Assembly: GCA_002376715.1 (NCBI GenBank)
Contig: DFOK01000089.1
Location: 1-43,215, forward strand
DNA length: 43,215 nt
Origin: Bacteroidales bacterium UBA3543
Lineage (GTDB): Bacteria > Bacteroidota > Bacteroidia > Bacteroidales > UBA932
Direction of reading: 5' to 3'
The translations under genes were made by a program, and so were the position numbers. The notes under the pieces were generated by a model. It made no database searches. It was not told where the DNA came from and was given only the letters and a program-made list of their open reading frames with translations. The first letter of the stretch is position 1. Each line of letters starts with the position of its first letter. Below, piece by piece: positions 14,740 through 22,408 of this stretch.

Positions 14740-15108
14740 CTAATAATAAATCGGAAAGAATGCTGCCGGAATAAACTCCAGATCTGTCGAACCATCCTTG
14801 TGAAACATTATTGACACGATGTCAAAGCGCACCTCTTTAGTAATGTTCCTCGACCTGATATATCTCCTGGCCGCCCTCACAAGAAAACGCTGTTTGAGCC
14901 GATCTACCTGCTGGAACGGAGCAATCGGAGAGGGAGACTTCAACGATTTGACCTCCACGATGTGGAGAAAATCACTGCTCTCCATTATCAGGTCTATCTC
15001 TTTATGTTCTGACCTCCAATTGCGCTCTCTGAGCTCCATCCCCTCTTTTTGAAGCCATTCGAGGGCTATATCTTCGGCCATCCTTCCCTGCGTCATTCTC
15101 CCGTTCAT
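14740..15108 (-). CDS. YraN/UPF0102 family nuclease-like protein
   Basis: A 122-aa protein with the PD-(D/E)XK-type layout of the UPF0102 family: GRMAEDIALEWLQKEG (helix with the early Glu), LRERNWR, KEIDLIMES followed by FLHIVEVKS, which holds the E-x-K part of the putative active site. The function in vivo is unknown; it is related to Holliday-junction-resolvase-like folds. Three in-frame upstream starts exist (ATG 15147, ATG 15153, TTG 15177). I chose ATG 15108 because the family normally begins a few residues before the GRMAE motif, so the extra 13-23 residues would be unusual. Confidence 0.8.
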   Translation of the reverse strand: MNGRMTQGRMAEDIALEWLQKEGMELRERNWRSEHKEIDLIMESSDFLHIVEVKSLKSPSPIAPFQQVDRLKQRFLVRAARRYIRSRNITKEVRFDIVSIMFHKDGSTDLEFIPAAFFPIYY

Positions 15109-15154
15109 AATATACAAATGTAGCAATTTATTCGGAGAATCCGTCATAGCCATA

Positions 15155-15191
15155 CTAAAAATAGAGGGTGACCGCAATCACGGTCACCCTC
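15155..15191 (-). terminator. Intrinsic terminator after the OB-fold lipoprotein gene
   Basis: A perfect 11-bp inverted repeat, GAGGGTGACCG (15164-15174) / CGGTCACCCTC (15181-15191), has a 6-nt loop. On the minus strand it is followed by TATTTTTAG, so it terminates the TonB receptor/lipoprotein operon. Confidence 0.85.
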
Positions 15192-15225
15192 CCGATCTCC
15201 TGAAGCGGAGATGTTTCAGCCCTCT

Positions 15226-17208
15226 TTACTCAGCGTAGGTTATCTCGATTTTGTCGAGATATACCGTATAATCGGATGGATTTTTCAAAGTAAAGAACTT
15301 GTAGTCTCCACCTGAAAGGTCGTAAGTTGAAGAAGTCTCATCCGATGTGGCTGCAATCACAGTCTCACCGGGATTGGCCGCAGCGCCTGCGTAAAGCACA
15401 AGATTGTTAGGATACCATGTTTTACCTGAAGCGCAGGTAACCTTGATGGTCTTAATCTTCTTTGTGCCTACAACATTGGTGATATAACCGGCATCCCTAC
15501 TCTTGGCTCCGCTAATCTGGATGCCATTGCCATAGTTTGCCACATTCACTATCTTGAATTTCTGACCTGAAAGGGTAACTTCAGTAACATCACCGGAATA
15601 AGCTGCAGGAAGTCCGTCAACCGTCAGGGTGAGAACACCGGAACTTACATCTCCTCCTCCGCTACCGGCAGTGTGCGAAATATAGTAACCATTTGACACC
15701 TGTTCCTTCTGCTCCGGAACTTTTGCATTAGCATATTGACCGCGCTGACCGATCATAGTCACAACATCACCTACTTTGAGACCAAGTGATGAGAATGATT
15801 TGTCATTCTTGGCAACACCGCATACGGTAAGACCATATACATACACAGTACCGCTTGCATCCTGGAGATAGAAGTTACCGTAAGTCTCGTTCAAAATCTC
15901 GGTAATGGTACCGGTGATCTTGTAATAGGGAGACTCAAATACCTTGGAAGCAACCTCCTTGGAGAGGAAGTCGGCAATTGATGCTACATCGGTATGAGTT
16001 GTATGACTTACATGGTAAGCCGGACCTCCAACTTGAGGTGTTCCCTTGTATGCGGCTCTTGTGCCGATAAGGGTCACCATATCACCTTCCTGGATTCCAA
16101 GGGTAGGGAATGATTTATCGTTCTTTTCAACCTTGGTGGCTGTCAAACCATAAACATATACTTTACCTGTTGCATCCACAAGATCAAAGTTACCGTAATC
16201 ACTTTTTGCAAGATTTGTAACCTTACCTGTGAGACGATAAAGGGCTGTTGGTGATTCAGGCTGTGCGAGGAAATCTTTAATGGACATCTCAAGGATAGAG
16301 CCTTCCTGTGTTACCGTGGTCTCTGCAGTATTTACCTGGCCTTTGGAAGTGGTGGTGAATACCAGAGTTGTCTTTCTTGCACCGCCCGTGTTGGGAGCTG
16401 CGTTGAATTTGACAACCGCCTTAGTTCCATTGAGTATAATAGCCTCAACTGTGAGCCATGACTTGGCATCGTCGGGAATTGAAATGGAAAGACCGTCACC
16501 TTTGCAGGTAAGTTCCACCTCAAACTTTTCTCCCTCCTTGCTAACCTCAATGGGATCAGACTCCACTTTGATGAGGGACTTGGTAACCTTCAGAACTTTT
16601 ACGTCGACAAGTTCAACAATATTGTTGTAAACAACTTTGGGACCCTCAACAAGCACTCTGTCACCAACTTCGATACCAAAGCTCTTCCAATTATAGCTGC
16701 CGGTTTTGTCTACTGTACCGTAGATATAGATGGAGCCTGTATCGTCCTGGAGATACCAGTTACCATAAGTGGTGTTGGCGATTGATGTACATACGCCCTC
16801 TGCCTGATAAGTCTTGCCTACGGGACCGGCAATAATCTCGGCACAAGTAGAAGGAGTAAGTTCACCTGAACCCACCTGCTGAGTCACATTGATAAATTGT
16901 TCATTGGCACCGACCTTAATGGACAGCTCGGCTGCACGTGTATCGAGAGATTCACCTGCACTGAATGTGACAGCAATCTCACCTGCTCCACCCGCAGTGG
17001 GAGTGACTTTGAGCCAGTCAGGCACTGAATTGAATGCCCAAGCTTCGGTGGCCTTGACCGTAATGGTCTGGCTGCCACCTGCAGGGGGAATAGAAATATA
17101 GGAACTTGAAACCTGCAGTGAAGCTAAATCACCCGGCAACTGATCCACACATCCTACAGCAAAAGCCAGAGTCGCTACAAATGCTGTGAGTAAATATCTT
17201 AGTTTCAT
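15226..17208 (-). CDS. Lipoprotein with BACON and three OB-fold domains
   Basis: A 660-aa lipoprotein: signal peptide with lipobox FAVGC (Cys20), so probably surface- or outer-membrane-anchored. The order of domains is BACON (about 30-112), OB-fold 1 (about 115-212), a second BACON (about 215-305), OB-fold 2 (about 308-408), OB-fold 3 (about 415-515), and a C-terminal beta-sandwich (530-660). The OB units share the repeated pattern YGNxYLxDxxGxxYVYG followed by LGxxxGDxVxxxG, so the protein arose by internal duplication. BACON domains are typically carbohydrate- or mucin-binding in gut Bacteroidetes. The gene begins 20 bases after the TonB-dependent receptor gene and is likely its surface partner, in the position a SusD-like protein would have, though it is not SusD-like. 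Confidence 0.82.
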   Translation of the reverse strand: MKLRYLLTAFVATLAFAVGCVDQLPGDLASLQVSSSYISIPPAGGSQTITVKATEAWAFNSVPDWLKVTPTAGGAGEIAVTFSAGESLDTRAAELSIKVGANEQFINVTQQVGSGELTPSTCAEIIAGPVGKTYQAEGVCTSIANTTYGNWYLQDDTGSIYIYGTVDKTGSYNWKSFGIEVGDRVLVEGPKVVYNNIVELVDVKVLKVTKSLIKVESDPIEVSKEGEKFEVELTCKGDGLSISIPDDAKSWLTVEAIILNGTKAVVKFNAAPNTGGARKTTLVFTTTSKGQVNTAETTVTQEGSILEMSIKDFLAQPESPTALYRLTGKVTNLAKSDYGNFDLVDATGKVYVYGLTATKVEKNDKSFPTLGIQEGDMVTLIGTRAAYKGTPQVGGPAYHVSHTTHTDVASIADFLSKEVASKVFESPYYKITGTITEILNETYGNFYLQDASGTVYVYGLTVCGVAKNDKSFSSLGLKVGDVVTMIGQRGQYANAKVPEQKEQVSNGYYISHTAGSGGGDVSSGVLTLTVDGLPAAYSGDVTEVTLSGQKFKIVNVANYGNGIQISGAKSRDAGYITNVVGTKKIKTIKVTCASGKTWYPNNLVLYAGAAANPGETVIAATSDETSSTYDLSGGDYKFFTLKNPSDYTVYLDKIEITYAE

Positions 17209-17228
17209 ACTCTATTTCGTATTATGCA

Positions 17229-20200
17229 TTAGTTAAACATATATTTGATACCTACCTGCACATACCAACACTGACCGAGACTATGAGAATATGTCCAGGT
17301 CTGGGTATCTGCATTTACAGCATCTATGGTAGTGAATACCGGAACTCCGTCAGCGCCGATAGACTGTACGTCAAGGATACGACCTGAGTTGAGTAGAGGA
17401 TTCATAAACTTACTTACACCCCATGAAGAGTTGAATAAGTTGAGGAAATTCTGAATATCAATATTGAGCTGAAGGGTATTTGTAGACTTGCCTACTTTCA
17501 CCTTGAAGTCATGTGTGTAGCGGAAGTCAAGTCTGTGTACCCAGGGAGAGTAAACACTGTATGCCTCTGCATACTTACCCTTATTTTTGCTCAGATAAGG
17601 ATCCTTATTAGCAAATCCCCAGTAACGGTTGGCATCATCCTGTGATGCAAATTTGATCTCAGACTCATCTTTAGGAATGTAGATTACATCGTAGTTGTAG
17701 TTGTCATTGTTGAGATCCTTTGCATACATGTAGGTGTAGTTGGCACCGCCTCTCCAGGTCTCATAGAAGAGACTAAAGCTGTTGTGGCACTTATCTCTGT
17801 AGGTAAGGGATGCAAACACTCTGTCAGGAGTCACATACTGTGAATTGTGAAGAGGAGGATTGTTGGGGCCCTCTGACGTCGGGATGTATGTGAATGCTGA
17901 AGAAGCATCACTACCCGGCATACCGGTGAGCTCTTTAGAGACTGTATGGGTATAAGCTGCGGTAAAATGGAGGTCCTTAATGGGCGTCATATTGAACGTA
18001 ACGCTGGCGGTTCCACCATAACCTCTGTTTGTATTGGTAAGCAGATATGCTGAAGTCTTAGTGTAAGTATAACTTGAAGGATAGATATGGCGGTTATCAG
18101 CACCGTTTAGTCTTGCAAATCCTTCTACCGACTTCATATTTATATCCTGGATGCGAACACCGTTTACAGTCTTGTTTAAGATACCCTCAACGGAAATGCT
18201 CATCGGGAATGAAGTGGGGAATGCATAGTCAACTGCAAGAGAAGTCTTCCATACCTGTGGCATCTTGAACTTGGGATCCACAGCTGCAATGGCTGAAGGA
18301 AGAACACCATCCTCAGGAGAAACCGTACCCGGCTTACCTAGTGAAATCATTTTTTCGCGGAGTTCATCCATATCGGTAATCAGACCACCCTTGAAATGTT
18401 CAAGAAGAGGATCGGGCTTACCTACACCGGCAGTGTATCTTGTTGTAATCCTTGACTGGTACTGAACCATACCGGAGTTGGTCGGCATATTGGTAAAGAA
18501 CACAAGAGGAAGGCGGCCGGTAAACATACCTGTACCACCACGCACCTTGAGGCTCTTGTCACCAAGAACGTCCCAGGTAAAACCGATACGGGGAGAAACC
18601 TGTACCTTGGGGGTAGGCCATGTACCGGTATCAATACGATAACCGTTGTAATCCTGATCCTGAATGGCCTTATTGGTCATCAAGTCAGAATTGTCAAAGA
18701 GAATTGTCTCAAGACGGAGGCCTGCAGTAAGTTTAAAATTGCTACTCACATCCCAGTCATCCTGCGCATAAGCGGATAGCTTGTGGAAGGTAACACGGGC
18801 TGCAGGATTGCGCTCTCCATCATAACCGTAGGTCATATTGACAGTCTCCGGAGTTGCACCGCTGAGGAAATCCTCGAGTGAGTGGTAGCGGTAATAACCT
18901 GTACCGTTACGCATATAAGAGTTGTCAGCCATCTGGTATTCGTAGCTCAGACCGCCTGTGATCTTATGGGCACCTGCGTAATAGGTGATATCATCCTTTG
19001 CAGTTACCACTGTATTGTGCACACCGTTATTCCATGTGAAGAGCTCATAACCTACAGACATATACGGAGTAATTGTACCTGTACCGTCGAGAATGTCGAT
19101 GAAGGGAAAGGGCTTCGAGCTGGTTCCGCGGATATCATCGAGTTTGGAGAAAGTTACGAGAAGCTGGTTGGAGAGATTGTCGGTAAAACGGCTGTTAAGG
19201 TCAAACGAGAAGGTGTTCACCCTGTTGTCCATCGAGTACATTGAATTGGCAAAAGCCATGGAGTACTGTGAGAAACGAGCTTGAGTGGTACGCTGTCCGC
19301 AGTCTGATGAAGATGCGTTGGTAGAGTTCCACCTCTGGTTGAGAGTGTAGTTGTAACGCAGAGCAAGTTTGTGTTTCTGACTGATGTTCCAGTCCAAACG
19401 AGCAAGAACCTTCATATTTGACTCGTCGGCAGGATAGTCAGTCCAGGAACCTGTATCATAATCATACTTGGTTTTCAGGAACTCCGAAACCCTCTTCATG
19501 TCGGCCTGGGTAGTGCGGGAGATATAGTTATCGGGGTCTGCCACACCATCAACAGATGCTCTCCAGCGGTTTACAACCGTAGGACTCTTCTGGTACTCGA
19601 AGTTAACGAAGAAGAAGAGTTTGTTCTTTACAATAGGACCGCCGAGTGTAGCACCATAAGTTGTAGTTCTATCTCTGTTGCGTGCACCTGCGATCTCTTT
19701 ACCGTCAACGGCATTTCCACGCATATTCTCATTACGATGATATACGTAAGCAGAGCCCTTGAAGGTGTTTGTACCCGACTTGGTAATGGCATTCACACCA
19801 CCACCGATAAAGTTGGTCTGGCGTACGTCATAAGGAGAGATCACTACCTGAACCTCTTCAATGGCGTCGATTGAAATCGGGCTGCCGCCACCGGGAAGGC
19901 TGGAACTCAAACCGAAGTTGTTGTTAAAGTTGGCACCGTCCACAGTAAAGTTGGCCGTACGTCCGTCAGTACCGACGAAACTCATACCGCTACCACCATA
20001 AGGAGATAGTTTTGTTATCTCTGTAATACTGCGACTGATTGTGGGGAGGTTCTCCATTTGCTGCCTGGAAATATTGGTGGCTGCACCTGTTTTCTCAGTT
20101 GAGAACTTTGAAACCGGGGAAGCAATCACCAATGCCTCTGTAAGGAGTTCGGAACTCTCTTGGATGGCGGAGTTCAGAGCATACTGTTCACCGAGCTGTA

Positions 20201-20492
20201 AAACAATGTCGGTGTAGGTAACTGTCTGAAAGCCGAGGCAGGAGATTTCAACTGAATAGGGACCACCAACACGCATACCCTGGATCGCATAACGACCTTC
20301 GGCATTGGTGACCGCACCGTAAACTGTACCGGAAGGCTGGTGCGTGGCAACAACCGCAACACCTACAGCCGGAACACCGGATGACTCGGTAATCTGTCCG
20401 CCCAGGGATGATGTAGTGATCTGTGCAAACGAAGTCACAGAAAACGCCAGTGCCACGAATGCGGACAACAGGAACTTGATTGTTAGTTTCAT
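17229..20492 (-). CDS. TonB-dependent receptor, Oar-like
   Basis: Outer-membrane transporter of 1087 aa. After a signal peptide (cleavage near SFAQ) comes a carboxypeptidase-regulatory-like beta domain (about 25-115, with GVAVVATHQPSG and NAEGRYAIQGMRVGG). A plug domain follows (about 130-240; ISRQQMENLPTISRSITE, FTVDGANFNNNFG, GGVNAITKSGTN). The long beta-barrel ends in GQCWYVQVGIKYMFN, with the aromatic terminal residues of a Bam substrate. The plug and barrel sequences resemble Oar-type receptors rather than SusC. The ligand is unknown. It is the first gene of a two-gene operon with the BACON/OB lipoprotein downstream. Confidence 0.93.
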   Translation of the reverse strand: MKLTIKFLLSAFVALAFSVTSFAQITTSSLGGQITESSGVPAVGVAVVATHQPSGTVYGAVTNAEGRYAIQGMRVGGPYSVEISCLGFQTVTYTDIVLQLGEQYALNSAIQESSELLTEALVIASPVSKFSTEKTGAATNISRQQMENLPTISRSITEITKLSPYGGSGMSFVGTDGRTANFTVDGANFNNNFGLSSSLPGGGSPISIDAIEEVQVVISPYDVRQTNFIGGGVNAITKSGTNTFKGSAYVYHRNENMRGNAVDGKEIAGARNRDRTTTYGATLGGPIVKNKLFFFVNFEYQKSPTVVNRWRASVDGVADPDNYISRTTQADMKRVSEFLKTKYDYDTGSWTDYPADESNMKVLARLDWNISQKHKLALRYNYTLNQRWNSTNASSSDCGQRTTQARFSQYSMAFANSMYSMDNRVNTFSFDLNSRFTDNLSNQLLVTFSKLDDIRGTSSKPFPFIDILDGTGTITPYMSVGYELFTWNNGVHNTVVTAKDDITYYAGAHKITGGLSYEYQMADNSYMRNGTGYYRYHSLEDFLSGATPETVNMTYGYDGERNPAARVTFHKLSAYAQDDWDVSSNFKLTAGLRLETILFDNSDLMTNKAIQDQDYNGYRIDTGTWPTPKVQVSPRIGFTWDVLGDKSLKVRGGTGMFTGRLPLVFFTNMPTNSGMVQYQSRITTRYTAGVGKPDPLLEHFKGGLITDMDELREKMISLGKPGTVSPEDGVLPSAIAAVDPKFKMPQVWKTSLAVDYAFPTSFPMSISVEGILNKTVNGVRIQDINMKSVEGFARLNGADNRHIYPSSYTYTKTSAYLLTNTNRGYGGTASVTFNMTPIKDLHFTAAYTHTVSKELTGMPGSDASSAFTYIPTSEGPNNPPLHNSQYVTPDRVFASLTYRDKCHNSFSLFYETWRGGANYTYMYAKDLNNDNYNYDVIYIPKDESEIKFASQDDANRYWGFANKDPYLSKNKGKYAEAYSVYSPWVHRLDFRYTHDFKVKVGKSTNTLQLNIDIQNFLNLFNSSWGVSKFMNPLLNSGRILDVQSIGADGVPVFTTIDAVNADTQTWTYSHSLGQCWYVQVGIKYMFN

Positions 20493-20534
20493 AAATATGA
20501 TTTGGTTAATAAATAAAATTCGCTTCTATCATTG

Positions 20535-20542
20535 CAAAGTTA
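20535..20542 (-). promoter_or_regulatory. -7 element of the Oar-like receptor operon
   Basis: TAACTTTG on the minus strand matches TAnnTTTG, 42 bases upstream of the start codon. The upstream element is imperfect (TTTA about 18 bp away). Confidence 0.6.
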
Positions 20543-20607
20543 CAGTAAATTGCACTAAATCACCTTATTTAATTATGATACTTTTCAACAACGGATTGTT
20601 GAAAAGT

Positions 20608-20638
20608 TTTGCGGATAAAAAGATTATTTCTACCTTTG
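20608..20638 (+). promoter_or_regulatory. Promoter of metK
   Basis: TTTG (20608-20611), a 19-bp spacer and TACCTTTG (20631-20638) form a canonical Bacteroidetes promoter. It would start transcription near 20644, about 11 nt before the SAM-II aptamer. Confidence 0.82.
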
Positions 20639-20654
20639 CAACCGTTAAAACAGG

Positions 20655-20705
20655 AGTGGAAAGATTTGACTGCTTGCAACCACTGTAAAAAATGCTAAAA
20701 TTGCC
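20655..20705 (+). promoter_or_regulatory. SAM-II-type riboswitch aptamer
   Basis: The helix AGTGG (20655-20659) / CCACT (20679-20683) encloses a loop that contains GATTTGAC and TTGCAA, and the 3' tail reads GTAAAAAATGCTAAAATTG. This matches the SAM-II (metA-type) pattern as I remember it: P1, an internal loop with GATTTAAC...TTGCAA, then a tail with a GCTAAA box that folds back as a pseudoknot. The metK gene downstream, whose product makes SAM, supports it. Confidence 0.78.
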
Positions 20706-20713
20706 TTTATGAT

Positions 20714-20754
20714 GTCAAATCCTACGTTCCTGCGTGATTTGACTTTTTTATTTT
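20714..20754 (+). terminator. Riboswitch-controlled terminator before metK
   Basis: GTCAAATC (20714-20721) pairs with GATTTGAC (20736-20743), extended by ACG/CGT inside, and is followed by TTTTTTATTTT. It lies between the SAM-II aptamer and the metK start codon. The 5' half is also complementary to the identical GATTTGAC at 20663-20670 in the aptamer, which would serve as anti-terminator. Confidence 0.85.
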
Positions 20755-20768
20755 AATACTATACCAAA

Positions 20769-22001
20769 ATGGCATATTTGTTTACATCAGAATCAGTATC
20801 TGAAGGGCATCCCGATAAGGTTGCCGACCAGATTTCCGACTCCATCCTGGATGATTTTCTCCGTCAGGATCCGGAGTCTCGCGTGGCTTGCGAAACATTC
20901 GTAAGCACAGGACTCGTCATTATCGGCGGGGAAGTTACATCAAAGGCTTACGTGGACATCCAGTCCATAGCGAGAAATACCATCAGACGCATCGGTTACA
21001 CAAAAAGCGAATACCGCTTTGACGCTGATTCCTGTGCAGTTATTTCCGCCATTCACGAACAATCTCCCGATATCGCGCAAGGTGTAGATAAGGAAGAACA
21101 GGGTGCCGGTGATCAGGGAATGATGTTTGGCTATGCCTGCAAAGACACTGAGGAGTATATGCCTCTGCCGGTCACTCTTTCCCATATCCTCCTTCTGGAA
21201 CTTTCAAAAATCCGCAGGGAGTCTCCCTCACCGATGCCATATCTGCGTCCTGACGCAAAAAGCCAGTTTACCGTTGAGTATGACGACAATAATATTCCCA
21301 GCAGGATTCACACCATAGTGCTCTCTACACAGCACGACGAGGATGTTGACCAAAGCAAAATAAAGGAAGATGTGAGGAACATTCTTCTTCCGAGACTCCT
21401 GAATCTTCTTACTCCGAAAAACAAAGCACTTTTCAAGGATGACTTCATACTCCACGTCAATCCTACCGGCAAATTTGTCATCGGAGGACCTCACGGAGAT
21501 ACCGGACTGACCGGCAGAAAGATTATTGTGGACACTTACGGAGGCAAAGGAGCACATGGAGGCGGTGCCTTTTCGGGCAAGGACCCCAGCAAGGTAGACC
21601 GTTCGGCAGCATACGCTGCAAGATATATTGCTAAAAACATGGTGGCAGCAGGTGTTGCCGATGAAATGATGGTTCAGATCTCCTACGCCATAGGGATTGC
21701 AAGACCGGTAAGCATTTCAGTCAATACTTATGGTACTGCTAATGTAGGAAAAAGCGATGGCGAAATTGCTGCTGTTATTAACGAATGTTTTGACCTCCGT
21801 CCGGCAGTCATAATTGAGAAATTCGGCCTCAAAAATCCTATTTATTCAGCTGCAGCGGCCTATGGTCACTTCGGAAGAGATCCATTTGTGAAAGAAATGG
21901 AACTTATCCGTAATGGTAAAAGAGTAAAGGAGAATGTACAGTTTTTCGGATGGGAAAAGCTCGATGCACTAGAACGCTGCAAAGCCCTATTTAAAATCTG
22001 A
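20769..22001 (+). CDS. metK: S-adenosylmethionine synthetase
   Basis: Makes SAM from methionine and ATP. The 410-aa protein carries the full set of MetK motifs: SEGHPDKVADQISD near the N-terminus, the mid-region DQGMMFGYAC, GGPHGDTGLTGRKIIVD, the GGGAFSGKDPSKVDRS loop and a C-terminal AYGHFGRD. The start at ATG 20769 follows the riboswitch/terminator. The last 15 bases overlap the end of the convergent lipoprotein gene on the other strand. Regulation is by a SAM-II riboswitch with transcription attenuation, as described for the leader, so the product's own level should control it. Confidence 0.98.
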   Translation: MAYLFTSESVSEGHPDKVADQISDSILDDFLRQDPESRVACETFVSTGLVIIGGEVTSKAYVDIQSIARNTIRRIGYTKSEYRFDADSCAVISAIHEQSPDIAQGVDKEEQGAGDQGMMFGYACKDTEEYMPLPVTLSHILLLELSKIRRESPSPMPYLRPDAKSQFTVEYDDNNIPSRIHTIVLSTQHDEDVDQSKIKEDVRNILLPRLLNLLTPKNKALFKDDFILHVNPTGKFVIGGPHGDTGLTGRKIIVDTYGGKGAHGGGAFSGKDPSKVDRSAAYAARYIAKNMVAAGVADEMMVQISYAIGIARPVSISVNTYGTANVGKSDGEIAAVINECFDLRPAVIIEKFGLKNPIYSAAAAYGHFGRDPFVKEMELIRNGKRVKENVQFFGWEKLDALERCKALFKI

Positions 22002-22388
22002 AACCTTCCACTCCCCATCTGACTTAGTCAGGATGAGTCTTCTCTCTATAGGTACTTCCACCTTATATGGGAGGAGTTCAAACAAGACAGTTGCCTCACC
22101 TTCTACTGACTCCGTATCAACATCGAGAATAGTGTAAGTAGTAGCTTTGGTGGCAGCGGCTAAAAGTTCTTCAAGAAAATCCGATAATTCCGGCTTTGCG
22201 GCAACGGCTTGAAGAAGTATTTCAGCAAATTCATCAGTACAATAAGTGGCAGCATCTTCGTACTCCATCAGATAATAGGATCTCAAAAAACCGTCAGCAA
22301 CCGTTGTCACTTTTTCCTCTCTGTTTTCGCAGGATGCGAAAAGTGAAATTATCGCGGCAAACGCGAGCAATATCCCAATTTTTCTCAT
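21987..22388 (-). CDS. Small lipoprotein, NTF2/DUF4878-like
   Basis: A 133-aa lipoprotein with lipobox SLFASC (Cys20). The mature part starts with a helix (VADGFLRSYYLMEYEDAATYCTD), continues with another helix and ends in beta strands, one with ATVLFELLPYKVEVP and the last reading GEWKVSDF. This is the layout of small NTF2-like DUF4878 lipoproteins. No active site is evident. It lies 20 bases downstream of mutS2 on the same strand and may be co-transcribed, but a functional link is not evident. Its 3' end overlaps metK by 15 bases tail to tail. Confidence 0.65.
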   Translation of the reverse strand: MRKIGILLAFAAIISLFASCENREEKVTTVADGFLRSYYLMEYEDAATYCTDEFAEILLQAVAAKPELSDFLEELLAAATKATTYTILDVDTESVEGEATVLFELLPYKVEVPIERRLILTKSDGEWKVSDFK

Positions 22389-22408
22389 AATTATAAAATT
22401 CTAAAAAA

